Origin: Astatotilapia calliptera
Taxonomy: Eukaryota > Chordata > Actinopteri > Cichliformes > Cichlidae
DNA length: 64,000 nucleotides
Direction: 5' to 3'
Assembly: GCF_900246225.1 (NCBI RefSeq)
Contig: NC_039304.1
Coordinates: 2,272,002-2,336,001 of the forward strand
In this document: positions 22,079-32,776 of the stretch, one piece after another
How positions within the stretch are numbered: the first letter of the stretch is position 1
Layout of the letters: each line of letters begins with the position of its first letter
The notes under the pieces: model-generated
Seen by the model: only the letters and a program-made list of their open reading frames with translations
Told to the model about the DNA's origin: nothing
Database searches by the model: none
Program-made: the position numbers and the translations under genes

Positions 22079-22604
22079 GTTTAATGTTTTCAATTCTGTT
22101 TGATGGATGCAGCTGTTTCTTCCAGATGTAGCTGAATTGATCCTTTCAGTGTGTTTCATAAGTGATTTGTGTGGTTGTTTGTTAACTTGTTTAGAGTCTA
22201 GATCATGCTGCTGACTGATATTTTTGGGGATCCACCATGTTTTTGATGACCAGCACCTTAGCTTCCTCAGATGATCTGTTTAGTTTAATGAATAGTTTAC
22301 AGTTTGTGATTTAGGTACTTTGAATTTTTCCCAGTTTCTTATGGTACAGTACTTTTTTGTGGTTATTTCAGTGTTGTATTTAAGTATTTAAGTCTTTAGA
22401 TATGAGATTTGTTTTAACTTTTAAGAACAAACTTAAAAATTCAAATTACAAACATTTATTAGAATTAAATATAAAGTTTCTCATTATTCAATTCAATAAA
22501 AAAAATTTAATTCAATTTTCTTTTTTATTTTTCTTTCTATTTTTTAACTTTTAGAAAAGAAAAAAAAACTAAGAAACAAAGTTGTGTCTTTGAAAAATGA
22601 CAAG
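22079..22604. other. AT-rich DNA, probable LINE 5' debris then unassigned
   Basis: 22079-22250 in reverse resembles the upstream continuation of the LINE fragment left of the Tc1 element. The rest is A/T-rich with nothing recognised. Confidence 0.35.
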
Positions 22605-23141
22605 TGTCATGGTGTGTGCTGTGCAGGCAGGAGAAGAGGACCCACACGGTGGACTCATTGAGGCAAAACATGAACTTGAAAGCAGCTTTATTGCTTACCA
22701 AGGAAAACCAAACAGAATACCTAAACTGGAGCTAGAACCGAAATACACAAGAAAACATCAGGAAAGACACAGCAGGAGGGAGAAATGATGCTAACAACAG
22801 GACAACAAATACTGACTGACAGGGACTAAAATACACTGGCAGGTACAGGAACAGGTGGACAGACAGCTGGAAGTCATTAGGCTAGACAAGACAAGGAAGT
22901 AAAGCAGAATACACTAACATGAGACAAGACCTTCAAAGTAAAACAGGAAATCCACAGACTGAACTCAGAGAAAATACTAACACAGTACAGGGACCAGAGT
23001 GACATAAGGAGCAAAGGAATCCACAGGCTCGGAAATACAAAACAGACACCAAAAAACTAGCAACCTTGAACAATAGAAGAAAACAGCCTAAAAACAATAA
23101 TACAAAATCTAAACACTGGGCCACGGGTCCAGGACTGTAAC
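22605..23141. repeat. Copy of the TGTCAYGG repeat family
   Basis: Starts tgtcatggtgtgtgctg and ends ggtccaggactgtaac. It shares the general layout of 61686-63591 (tttatt..., aaaac-rich body, ...ggtcc/cccagga...tgaca). Non-coding. Confidence 0.5.
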
Positions 23142-23514
23142 AACAAGTGAGTCAAACAGCTGCACATCCTCGCTGCTGGTGTGACGAAGGAAACCTCAAA
23201 TGCAAAACGATGTAAATGTATAAAGATGCTTTGACAAAGCTTAAAATCCTACTGTCAGTTTTGTAAAGCTTAAAGTTTAATTTCTAAATTTAAGTTTCAA
23301 ATGACAGCAGAATATTAATCCCATAGAGCAGCAAACAGCAATCTAGCCATGTTGTTTCTCCTCTAAATTTAATTCTGTCATTTGCTGTAAAAAGAAAAAA
23401 TAAATAAATAAATATTTTGAAGGCTCAACAGGAAATGATCAGGTTATCGTAAGAGGACCAAACCTTTAGTGCAGCAGCAGCTGTGTGTTGTTGTTATCAG
23501 GACTTTAACCGGTG
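23142..23514 (+). promoter_or_regulatory. Region upstream of leader exon L2
   Basis: About 370 bases between a repeat and the leader ATG, and the presumed promoter and 5' UTR. Contains acaggaaatga (ETS-like) at about 23428. No TATA box was identified. Confidence 0.35.
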
Positions 23515-23551
23515 ATGAAGATGTTGCTGCCACTCCTGCTCCTCGTACTCG
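23515..23551 (+). CDS. Signal-peptide exon L2 of the complete V-set gene
   Basis: MKMLLPLLLLVL plus one phase-1 G before a gtaagc donor. This ATG is chosen because it gives a perfect hydrophobic leader and the right phase for the downstream exons. It is the start of the intact four-exon reading of this locus (with 26869-27201, 27289-27396 and 27490-27674), 220 residues in all. Confidence 0.82.
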
Positions 23552-24398
23552 GTAAGCGCGCTCTTTGAATGCAAACACAACAACGCAGCTGTTTGTGCTT
23601 TTAGACAACATAAAGTCTAACACGAGTTTACTGGATGTAAACTGACTGTACTTGACTTTATTCCTTATAACCCCCTCTGGGACTTCATGCAGGGCGCTCA
23701 CAGGGTTACAGCTGAGTTCATATCTGTTTAAGACGAACTATCTGTGTGTTCCAGACGTCTCTGTTTCTTACTGATAGAACCACAAACCTGCCAGAGAGTA
23801 GTGACGTTTGACAAGATTAACGACTGTGGCAAAAAAAAAAGAAAAAAACTTGTCCAATGATACAGATGAAAATTGGTTATGTTGCCGGTTGTGTGTAACA
23901 TTGTCAGTGGTGACACTTTTATGTGTTGTAACACTGGGATGTCTGTTTGCTAATAAACTGTTTGTTTTCTGTGTGGTTGTGTTTCTGCCTCATTTGATGT
24001 TGTTGCATGGTGAGGTTATTTGTTACAAATTGATGGACTGTGGTGTCGTTGTTAGCCCTGCTGTCTCATTACAGGAAGGCGTCTGAGCTCAGATCTGCTT
24101 GTATCTGTGTTCATTTTCAATAAGAAAAGAACACCGATACAAGAAAATAAGAGATGGTTTCCTCCTTTCACCTCAGTTTTGTTCAGTCATCCATCAGTTT
24201 TCTTTAACATCTTTGATGTCCTTTCAGTGCTTGTTGGACAGGAAGAATCCGTGTTTGAATACTTTTTATAAAACATGGCTGAGAGTGATGTTACATATTC
24301 TGCAACTTTCTGAAACCACTTTATATCAACCCAAGGACAAAATCTACTGCATACACATAATAAGTATTTTTTTTGTGTGTCCTTGTGTCCCCTTCCAG
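23552..24398. other. Intron after leader exon L2
   Basis: Non-coding spacer with short chance ORFs. Ends in a pyrimidine tract and ccttccag acceptor for the broken V exon. Confidence 0.5.
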
Positions 24399-24751
24399 TT
24401 TCCCAGCATGCCCTGGCTCCACAGTAGTGGAGGTGTATGAGGGGGAATAATCTGTCCTGTTGCCTTGCAAGTACTCAGGTTTTATACCTGAGGAAAACCC
24501 CACAGTGCTGTGGACTCGCAATGATCTCGACCCCAAATCTGTCCACCTACGACGAGAGGAAACGGATGATTTTAAAGGGCAAAACCAGCGTTACAGCGGG
24601 CGCACATCAATGAGGCCTGATGCTCTGGACACTTCAGACTTCAGCCTCACTCTGAGAAACCCCGAAGCCACTGATAGCAGCATCTACACCTGCTCCATCA
24701 GAAATGAAAGAAAAGAACAGAAACTGACCGACGTACAGCTGCATGTCAAAG
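24399..24751 (+). pseudogene. Broken V-set exon (stop codon and frameshift)
   Basis: Acceptor ccttccag at 24398, donor aaag|gtacaa at 24751. The domain is otherwise full length: VLLPCKYSG with B-strand Cys, VLWTRND, GRTSM, DTSDFSLTL and YTCSIRN. An in-frame taa at 24448-24450 falls between VYEGE and SVLLPC; the sister exon at 53731 has gtggag where this has gaataa. The 5' part (reading SQHA from the acceptor) is also one base out of frame with the domain. Because every exon is phase 1 on both sides, skipping it restores an open transcript. Confidence 0.85.
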
Positions 24752-25269
24752 GTACAAAACCCAACACCTGTGATTATGAAGGTCAGAGGTCAAACTAAAG
24801 AGTAACATAAAAGATTTTTCTAGTACTGAAATCTGATAAAATAGTGGTAAAGTTTTCTAGATGCAACCACACTGGAAAAATAAAAACATGAACACCAAAG
24901 AAGAAGAAAATGGAATCTTATTGGTACAATTTTTGGTGTTTCTACTAAATCTGGATGATTTGATCCAGAAATTCTTACATGTGCAGGAAAACCAGCAGCT
25001 CACCTGCCTAATAGCGAGAGACAATAACCCCACATGGTCTCTTACTTATGTGTAATTACTAACAGTAGTACTGTGAAGGCCTGGCACAGTTTCGGCTCAC
25101 GAGCTTTCCTGATATTTTTTCATGCAGAATAGAGATTTTAATGATTTGACTATTGATATTTATTTTAACTGACAGCAGAGTCAGAGGTCAGCAACACAGA
25201 TGCTCAGATCTCAGATCAGGTCAATTCTATGATTAAAATTAGTGTGACTGAATCTGCTTCTTTAGTTAC
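24752..25269. other. Intron DNA
   Basis: No recognised feature between the broken V exon and the Tc1 remnant. Confidence 0.4.
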
Positions 25270-26838
25270 AGAACATCTGGAAAATACTCTCAGCCCTTCC
25301 TTTTTTTTCCACATTTTGTTATGTAACAGCCTTATTCCAAAATGGATGGAATCAGTTTTTCACCGCCAAATTCTTCCTGCACAATACCCCCATAATGAAT
25401 ATGGAAAAAAATTGGCTTAAATTTTTTTTAAAATTTAAGCTAAAATTAACAGATGTACAGAAGTACTCACAGCCTTTTCTGGGACACTAAAACTTGAGCT
25501 CAGTTGAATCTTGTTCCCTCTGATAATCTGTCAGATGTTTGTTGATTGGAGTCCACCTGTGGTAGATTCAGTTGATTGGACATGATTTGGACAGGCACAC
25601 ACCTGTCTGTATAAGGTCCAATAGTTGACAGTACATGTCAGAACACAAATCGAGCCTTGAAGTCAAAGGAATTGTCAGCAGACCTCTGAGACAGTATGCA
25701 TTGAATCGAGTTTGCCAAAAAGCCCCTGAAGGACTCTCAGATCATGAGAAAGAAAATTCTCTGCTCTGATGAAACCACTATTAAACTCTTTGGCCTGAAT
25801 GTCAAGTGTCATGTCTGGAAAAAACAGCATCATGTTGTGGGACATTTTACAGTGGAAGAACTAAAAGATTTCCTGAATGCACCAATGTGTAGAGAACTCC
25901 TTGATGACAACCTCCTCCAGAGTGCTCTGTACCTTGGACTGGGTGAAGGTTTATCTTCCAACAGGAAAATGATCTTAAACATAAAGACAAGATAACAAAG
26001 GAGTGGTTTGGGACCACTTTGTGGTCTTTGTTCTTCAGTGGTCCAGCCAGAGTCTAGGCAAGAACCCAATCAAACATCTCTGAAGAGATTAGACAATGCC
26101 TTTGCACTGACACTCCTCATTCAGCCTGATGGTGCTTGAGAGGGTCAGCAAAGAAGAATAAAGAAAATGCATAAAAATAGGTGCCAAGCTTGCAGCATCA
26201 TACTGAGAAAGATGCAAAGCTTTTATTGCTGCCAAAGTTGCTTCAACAAAGCACTGAGCAAAGTTTGTGATTACATGTTATTCTCATTTTTTTTTAATTT
26301 TTAATACATTTGCAATCATTTAAACAGTAGCCTGTCATTGCGGGGTATTGTTAAATTCAATTCAATTTTATTCATACAGCACCAAACCACAACAACAGTC
26401 GCCTCAAGGCGCTTTATATTGTACAGCAGATCGTACATACAAAGAAAAAAACCCAACAATCATATGACCCCCTATGAGCAAGCACTTTGGCGACAGTGGG
26501 AAGGAAAAACTCCCTTTTAACAGGAAGAAACCTCTGGCAGAACCAGGCTCAGGGAGGGGCGGGGCCATCTGCTGCGACCGGTTGGTGTGAGAGAAGGAAA
26601 ACAGGATAAAGACATGCTGTGGAAGAGAGACAGAGGTTAATAACAGATATGATTCAATGCAGAGAGGTCTATTAATACATAGTGAGTGAGGAAGGTGACT
26701 GGAAAGGAAAAACTCAATGCATCATGGGAATCCCCAGGTATTGTGTGTGTAGAAATGTGAGGTGAAACTCAATCTAATCCATGTTGGAATAACAAAATGT
26801 GGAACAAATAAAACACTGGGAATACTTTCCAGATGCAA
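25270..26838 (+). mobile_element. Decayed Tc1 transposon, right end abutting a splice acceptor
   Basis: Left end catctggaaaatactctcag and right end ctgggaatactttccagatg are imperfect inverted repeats, with ccacattttgttatgtaaca repeated in complement near 26790. Between them lies a decayed transposase on the + strand: CSDETTIKLFGLNVKCHVW (25766-25820), then ELLDDNLLQSALYLGLGEG, with a large central deletion and broken frames. A second repeat (26350-26755) is inserted in its right arm. The right edge is about 30 bases from the acceptor of the next V exon. Confidence 0.72.
26350..26755 (+). repeat. Abundant teleost interspersed repeat, long copy
   Basis: Runs from attcaattcaattttattc through gcctcaaggcgctttatatt, gcaagcactttggcgacagt, aaacctctggcagaaccagg and ctgctgcgaccggttgg to catcatgggaatccc. 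Non-coding; it splits the right arm of the Tc1 remnant. Confidence 0.8.
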
Positions 26839-26868
26839 TTTTTATAATTTGGTTTACTGTCCTCTCAG

Positions 26869-27201
26869 ACCAAGAACTGGAGGAGGAGGTCGTTGTAGGA
26901 TCAGAATCTGTCATCCTGCAATGCAAAACAACACCTGACCTGCCTGAGGACACCACAGTGGAGTGGACAAGATTTGACAGAGAAATCATGATGGTCCATG
27001 GATATTCAAATGGAAGTGACCACCTTAAGAAGCAGGACGACCGTTACTGTGGTCGCACAAAGATGAACAAAGACCTGCTGAGAACTGGAGACCTCAGTCT
27101 GACCCTGAAATACCCCACAGAGAGAGACAGTGGAGAATACATCTGCACCATCTACAGGGACAAAGACATCCTGAGACAGAAAGTAGTGCTGCAGGTCAAA
27201 G
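26869..27201 (+). CDS. V-set domain exon of the complete four-exon gene
   Basis: Extracellular V-set domain, residues 13-123 of the 220-residue product. Acceptor cctctcag at 26868, donor aaag|gtcaga at 27201, phase 1 on both sides. B-strand Cys31 (SVILQCKTT), core Trp45, sequon Asn60-Gly-Ser, an extra Cys73 (RYCGRTKM), DLSLTL at 87-92 and F-strand Cys105 (SGEYICTIY). Both core cysteines are kept, unlike most downstream copies. The family includes B7/butyrophilin-like lymphocyte regulators, but no ortholog is identified and the ligand is unknown. Confidence 0.9.
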
Positions 27202-27288
27202 GTCAGACATGGAGATAAAAACCATGATACAGTGCAGGACATTGAGATCAGAGTTCAAAGGACATGTTGTTTGTGTTTTTTTCCACAG

Positions 27289-27396
27289 AACAGTTTCCAT
27301 CCTGGGCCACAGCTCTCCTGATTCTCCTGTTTCTCCTGGTTCTTCTTGTGGTTTCTGGAGGTCTCATATATTATTTCCGTCAGTATTTCATGTCAG
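27289..27396 (+). CDS. Transmembrane exon
   Basis: Acceptor ttccacag at 27288, donor tcag|gtgagt at 27396, length 108, phase 1. It reads EQFPSWAT, then ALLILLFLLVLLVVSGGLIY, then YFRQYFMS. The hydrophobic run is residues 132-153 of the product and is followed by Arg, giving a type I orientation with the V domain outside. It is the only transmembrane exon seen in the window. Confidence 0.88.
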
Positions 27397-27489
27397 GTGA
27401 GTGTCTCCTGCTACACTACCCATAATGCCGATGGTTAGCAGGTGTCCTCTGGTGGCTCCTTGACTGTGGCTCACACAAACTTGTTCCAG

Positions 27490-27674
27490 AAGCTAAAAGA
27501 GTTGATAGTTACAAACAGCTGATACAGAGAGCTGAAGAGAAACTTCCAGGTTTGTTCCAGAAGTCAGAAAACCTCCTTCAGACTCAGTCATTGATCAGTG
27601 AAACAGCTCCACAACATGACTTTACTAAACAGTGTGTGTGCTTCACTGCATGTGTACTTTATTTGCCCACGTAA
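27490..27674 (+). CDS. Cytoplasmic-tail exon (terminal, or internal by alternative donor)
   Basis: Acceptor ttgttccag at 27489. Reads EAKRVDSYKQLIQRAEEKLP and on to a taa at 27672-27674, giving residues 160-220. A gtttgt donor at 27550 would instead end the exon after 60 bases in phase 1 and allow splicing to the V exons from 37866 onward. Y167-K-Q-L fits a YxxL-type sorting motif; it lacks the aliphatic residue two positions before Tyr needed for an ITIM. Which form is used cannot be decided from sequence. Confidence 0.7.
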
Positions 27675-28078
27675 ATACCTCACTGAGATTAAAATCCGTT
27701 TTACAAGAGTGACCAGCAGAGTCATGTATAAGTTACAACAAATACAATGTGTGACAAATAAAGAAGCAAACAAAATTTTCCACACAGACAAGTGAACACA
27801 AACATGAATCATGAATTCACAAATCCTATAAAACAACAAAAACACAACACAAAAAAACAAAACCACAACACAACACAACATGAATCAAGAATCGTATAAA
27901 ATAACAGGTCATTATAAAATCAACAATGACAAAATTCACACTGATCAAATTGAGCCATTCTCTCACTTCTTTAACTTTAAACTCCTTCTGTAGATTTTTC
28001 CAGAGGCAACTTATTCAAAAGCATTTTCCCCCAATTCTGTTCCGACACTAAGGACACATATATATTACACATATATAT
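27675..28078. other. Downstream/intron DNA
   Basis: A/C-rich sequence with acaaaacaca runs. An aataaa hexamer at 27757-27762 could serve the terminal form of the tail exon. Nothing else recognised. Confidence 0.4.
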
Positions 28079-28540
28079 TAGGGGTGCAACGATACACAAA
28101 ATTCACGGTTCGGTTCGATACTTTGGAGTCACGGTTCGATATTTTTTCGATACAAAAAAAAATGTTCATGACTTTTTAATTTGTCATTTATTAAAATTAT
28201 AAATATATATTTTAACTCAAAAGTACAGTTTTTAAATTTAATGTTGCTGAAACAACAAATTAATAAAAAAAAAATCTATCTGATTGAGAAATCACTCATC
28301 TTTTGTAAAGAGAGTTTATTACAGAGAAATGTCTCTTTCCAAAACAAAAGCTATAGTATACGCTTCTTCTGGGCTGTATTCTCAGCAGCATATTAAATGT
28401 ATCAGGTCCCCATAAGGAGAATCATGTGCTAACGGCTGTCTAAATGACAAGTGTGCTCTCTGTGTAGTGTCTTCTCTGGTCTGCATTCACAACAAAAAGG
28501 CAACAAGTTAGAATGCTTTCGTTTATTGTCGTGACCAGTC
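28079..28540. repeat. hAT-like terminus fragment
   Basis: Starts taggggtgcaacgatac (28079) followed by cacggttcggttcgatac-type repeats, the head of a common fish hAT family. The other end is not found; the right limit is a guess. Confidence 0.45.
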
Positions 28541-28779
28541 AGCCTCACAGGAATCCTCCTATACTGTGAGGATTACATTTACACTTGCAGTGTGATCATA
28601 TAGTGGTAAAATTATACAAATTATATTGGGAAACCAACACGTCACACACAGCATGTGGAGCCACAGTCGATTCTGCCTCAGAGGTTGGGATGCTCAATGC
28701 CGCACCAAGAGAACAACCAGTTTGACCAACGGCAGACTCCCTATCACTCGCTTGGTCCATCTGCATGGCCTTTTGTTGT

Positions 28780-29033
28780 GGGCAGTCTGAGGTACACCTG
28801 TGCACTACTCATGATGTCAGATCAGCATCCTGATGTGGCACACCTGTGAGGTGGGATGGATTATCTCAATATGGCAGATGTGCCCACTACCACACATTTG
28901 GACTGATTTGTGACCACTGTTTGGGAGGGATGGTTATATTGTGTATCTGGAATGAATTTTAGGTCTCTACGTCCATCCCATGGGGAATGGGAGCAGTAAC
29001 AAAGGTGTTGCGTTTATATTTTTGTTGAGTGTA
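28780..29033. repeat. Solo long terminal repeat of a Tc1-type transposon
   Basis: Matches the right inverted repeat of the element at 61946-63302 (ccttttgttgtgggcagtct ... tatttttgttgagtgta) and ends at a TA (29032-29033). The rest of the element is missing. Confidence 0.8.
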
Positions 29034-29290
29034 TGTGAAAACCTGAACGCAGGACATGGCATGGGAACAACACAGACAATCTGACAAGGACTGAATGAAA
29101 AGGCACAGACTAAATACACACAGGAGGCTAATGAGAGAAGTGGGAACACATGGGGAACAGCTGACACACATGAACATAACGACCTCACAGTGGAAGAGTA
29201 AAACTAAACACAATGAACACAGGAACACAAGATCTCTTTAAAAAATAAAACAGGAAACATAAGACGCAGATATGACAACCTGAACTTGAC
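29034..29290. repeat. Fragment of the TGTCAYGG repeat family
   Basis: Resembles the right part of 61686-63591 (aggaca, acagctg, aataaaacaggaaac). The Gypsy LTR begins beyond it. Non-coding. Confidence 0.4.
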
Positions 29291-29298
29291 AACGTAAT

Positions 29299-30345
29299 GT
29301 GGTGTCGCGATAGAGGAATAACTGGGGACGGTAACTAAGATATTGACAACGCCACCTGGGGGAGGGCGTTACACTCCAGGAAAGATTTCTCTAGCCAATG
29401 TACGTATTGCACTGGCTACCAAAGCCCACAGACTCGTTATTAACGGCAGAGGTGAGACAAAGCAAGTTTACAAATCAAAATTTATTAAGAGGAACTACTA
29501 AAAACATAACTATAAAATCAGGAAGGCACCTAGGGTAGCAGGGTTGAGACGGCAAAATAGTTAATTAAAACACTTTATTAACAAACGATGATTAAAATGA
29601 CCAGACTCCCTACCACGATGCTACCCTAAAACAATCACAGCATGATAAAAGAATAACCACACAAAATAGTGGAGACCGGCCACTTGAGGAGGCAACCTAC
29701 AGGGAGGAGTGCCCAAGGGTGCCACCAATTATTCACCCGTGTAACTTCACTGCAGACCTCACTGTCACTTACACTAAACTCTAAATGGTGCAATCAACCT
29801 ATGCCCGGTGTGTACACTCGCATGCATCAGGAAGGGGATTCCACCTCACGTGTCTAGCCCCTCAGCAAGCGGCCACACCTCCACTAAAGCAATAAAACAA
29901 AGCATAAAACGTTACACACATTAATAAAAGGTCTACATAAAACAAATACACCCCAAAGTACTGTTCATTATAAAAGCATCATGCAACAAACAAAACAGCA
30001 TATGACAAGACAGCAGCAGTATAGTGCAAACCTGCAACAAAGGAGGGAAACAATTGTCAAAGTCCACCCTACTATATGCCACGTTATGATGAACAAAGAG
30101 TCCCACTTACCACTCTCTAAAGGGCAATACTAAACCGAGTAGCTTTCCTTGAGAGATCTGCAGCACTTAACTGCCTAATGCTCTCAGCCACCTTGGATGG
30201 ACAAGACTGCCAAATGCCTCCTTCTGGTAGTGAAGCACAGCTGTTTCTTTAAAGCCTGCTAATTATCAGCTGGGAAGGTGTGGATATCAGTGGTGCGTTT
30301 GTGGACATCATATAAAATCCTACCCCAGAATCTACTTCACTTCAA
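29299..30345 (-). repeat. Probable 3' LTR of the Gypsy element
   Basis: In minus orientation a G-rich purine stretch (ctcgggggtag) precedes tgaagtgaag at about 30345, and the segment ends caccaca near 29299, so it starts TG and ends CA. It directly follows the end of the pol-like frame. The partner LTR is not in the window, so the boundaries are unverified. Confidence 0.45.
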
Positions 30346-30386
30346 TCTACCCCCGAGATTTGAATCATCGTCCCGACGATTGACAC

Positions 30387-30860
30387 TCACTGCCAAGGTC
30401 TAAACAGGGTAACTGTATTAGGCACAGGTGCTTGGGAGTGCCCAGCCCCTATTGCTCTACTTCCTGCTACCTGGGCCAAATGATGCAGATTCGAGTGCGT
30501 CCCAGCATTACCACGGGTAGTCCTACGTAGAGGGGCTATATTGTTATGAACACCAGCCATAACTGGCAGCTGATCAGTGCAAGCCGACACCATGGGGGAC
30601 GTTGAGGGTTCTAGCTCGTCTGGTCTACGAGGGCTAGGATTCTCTGGTCTTGGTTGGCAACTGTTTGGGGCTGGAGTAGGTTCAGAGACCAATAAAAACC
30701 ACTCGCCACCTTGCATCGGTTCTTCTACAAGGGCAGTTTCTAATGTTTGGATCAGAGCACTGGGAGGGCAGGTAGTCACACCTTCCACCTTATTCTTTAG
30801 TAGTGAACGGTGGACATGTTTCACGTGACTCAGGTTATCTACCGGAGCAATAGTGTACAC
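30387..30860 (-). pseudogene. Gypsy pol C-terminal segment
   Basis: Reads YTIAPVDNLSHVKHVHRSLL, the usual block after the Gypsy integrase, then a Pro/Ser-rich tail to a stop at 30387. It was separated from the integrase by the piggyBac insertion and is out of frame with it. Confidence 0.75.
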
Positions 30861-30883
30861 GGACCCTTTTTGGTCAGGGGCAC

Positions 30884-31966
30884 TTAAACCCCCAGAGAGC
30901 AGTCATTTTTCGACTGTACCTTAGACCCCCGCGGAGTCATCATTTTGCGTTTCTACCTTTAAAAGCCGGAGAGCAGTCAAATGCTGGAAGTGGAAGCTAA
31001 AGGGCGATGGAAATAACAATTTATCGTATTTCTTAGGTGTTTTCAACCTCTGCTGCCACGCTGACGGCATATGCGGCCAAACGGAAGAAGAAAGTCTATA
31101 TTCTTAGCAGCATGCACAGCGTGGTTCAGACCGATAACACTACCAAAAGGAAGCCAAACACTGTCACCCTTTACAACAAAACAAAGTGTGGCGTGGATGT
31201 GATGGACCAGATGGTTCGGGAGTACACGGTCCGCAAAGGAACACGGCGCTGGCCAGTTGCCGTGTTTTATAACATGATCGACATGGCAGCACTGAATGCA
31301 CATGTGCTGTATCAAGCATGCACCGGGACAAAGGAAAGACGGGTGGACTTCCTGGTGGCGCTTGCAACAGAATTGGCTCGCTCTCATGTAGCTGCGAAGA
31401 AGGAAAGAAAAGAACAGTTGCTTCGGACACAACCCTCCACACCGAGCCCTGGAAAAAGGGCCACGTGTCAGGTCAAACACAGATGCAAAAAAAATCAGGC
31501 CACTGTGCGATGTGTTCACTGCTACAGGTACACATGTGGTAAATGCAGACGACAGATACCGTGGCAGTGCCAGGATTGTGAGTGATTGCTGAAAATGTTG
31601 AAATGTACTCACTCAATTTTTGTTATTATTTGTAAATATGTGTACAAATGGTTGGTTTTTTTTTCTAGTTTCATCAATAAATGTCAGCAACAAAGGACGT
31701 GTGTGTTGATTTCTCCCTAAGATGGCAAACCGAAACACTCCACTCCCCCACTCCCCTCCCTCCAGAATTCCTAGGTAACAACCTAATATATATATGAATG
31801 ACTAGCCAATTTAGCTTCCACTTCCAGCATTTGACTGCTCTCCGGCTTTTAAAGGTAGAAACGCAAAATGATGACTCCGCGGGGGTCTAAGGTAGAAGCC
31901 TTCTTGACTTGACTGCTCTCCGGCTTTTAAAGGTAGAACGGTAGAAGCCTGGCAATCCCAGTGTTA
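30884..31966 (+). mobile_element. piggyBac transposon inserted at TTAA in the Gypsy pol
   Basis: TTAA at both edges (30884 and 31963-31966). Long inverted repeats share gacccccgcggagtcatca, tgcgtttctacctttaaaag and ccggagagcagtcaaatgct. The right arm has an extra copy of the ccggcttttaaaggtagaa segment. Encodes the C-terminal part of a transposase. Confidence 0.85.
31037..31585 (+). pseudogene. piggyBac transposase, C-terminal part only
   Basis: Open for 182 codons: KPNTVTLYNKTKCGVDVMDQ, YTVRKGTRRWPVAVFYNMID and NAHVLYQACTG, the typical piggyBac end of the catalytic domain with its last conserved aspartates. It ends in a cysteine-rich finger (RCVHC, CGKC, CQDC). The first two-thirds of a normal transposase are missing, so it is a deletion derivative although this frame is intact. 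Confidence 0.88.
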
Positions 31967-32700
31967 AGCACTTTATACACCACCGAACTCCAAACATCCT
32001 GAATTTTATGACGGCCTCTAAACCCAACCTCCTTAAGGTAAACCAACTGACCTTCATGCAGGGGAGCATCCCTCACATGCTGGTCGTGACGTATCTTGCG
32101 CCAATTAGCTGCAGCCCCCAAGCGTTTATTAGCATGTTCAAATGTATGACGTAGTCGAGTCTGGTGCTCTACAACCCAGTCATGGGTGCTACCAGCTACA
32201 GGCTCCTGAATCCTACCCAACAAAAAGTCAACGGGTAACTGGGGATCTTGGCCAAACATCAGAGCAAATGGTGACTCGCCTGTAGACTGATGTACTGTGG
32301 TGTTATATGCAAAGATCACTTGTGGCAAATAACAAGCCCAGTCCCTTTTCCGAGAGGTAGGGAGGGTGCACAGCAAATTGTGTAAAGTGCGATTAAACCG
32401 CTCACATTGACCATTACCGGCTGGATGGTAAGGGGTAGTGCGACTCTTCTCAATACCATACATTTGGCAAAGCTGCTCAACCAGATTACTCTCAAAGTTT
32501 CTACCTTGATCGGAATGGATACGCCCTGGCACGCCAAATCTGCAGAACCACTCCTTCACCAACACTTCTGCCACTGTCGATGCCCGTTGATCATGGGTTG
32601 GGATGGCCTGGGTATATATTTGAGAACACATCTGTCATAACAAGAACATTTTCAACCCCATTACGTGACGGCTCCAATACAGTAAAGTCAACTGCAAGGA
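31967..32700 (-). pseudogene. Gypsy integrase core
   Basis: An N-terminal block (AVDFTVLEPSRNG) near 32690 is in another frame from the main open stretch 32631-31967, which has HSDQGRNFES, TTPYHPAGNGQCERFNRTL (the D and E of the DDE triad) and TTVHQSTGESPFALMFG. It ends at the piggyBac junction. Confidence 0.85.
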
Positions 32701-32776
32701 TCTGATTTGGTCGGGATGCAAGCAAATGGCCCATGTAAGCATTAGGATAGATTTGAACATCTTTAGCTAGTTGGCA

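Noticed and set aside
27490..27549. ITIM in the cytoplasmic tail
   Set aside because: VDSYKQL has Asp two residues before Tyr, so the S/I/V/L requirement fails; only a generic YxxL remains.
28596..28805. 69-codon minus-strand frame, repeated in part at 62174
   Set aside because: Comes from the terminal repeat arm of a Tc1-type family.
31043..31612. 189-codon minus-strand frame
   Set aside because: It is the exact antisense of the piggyBac transposase and has no domain of its own.
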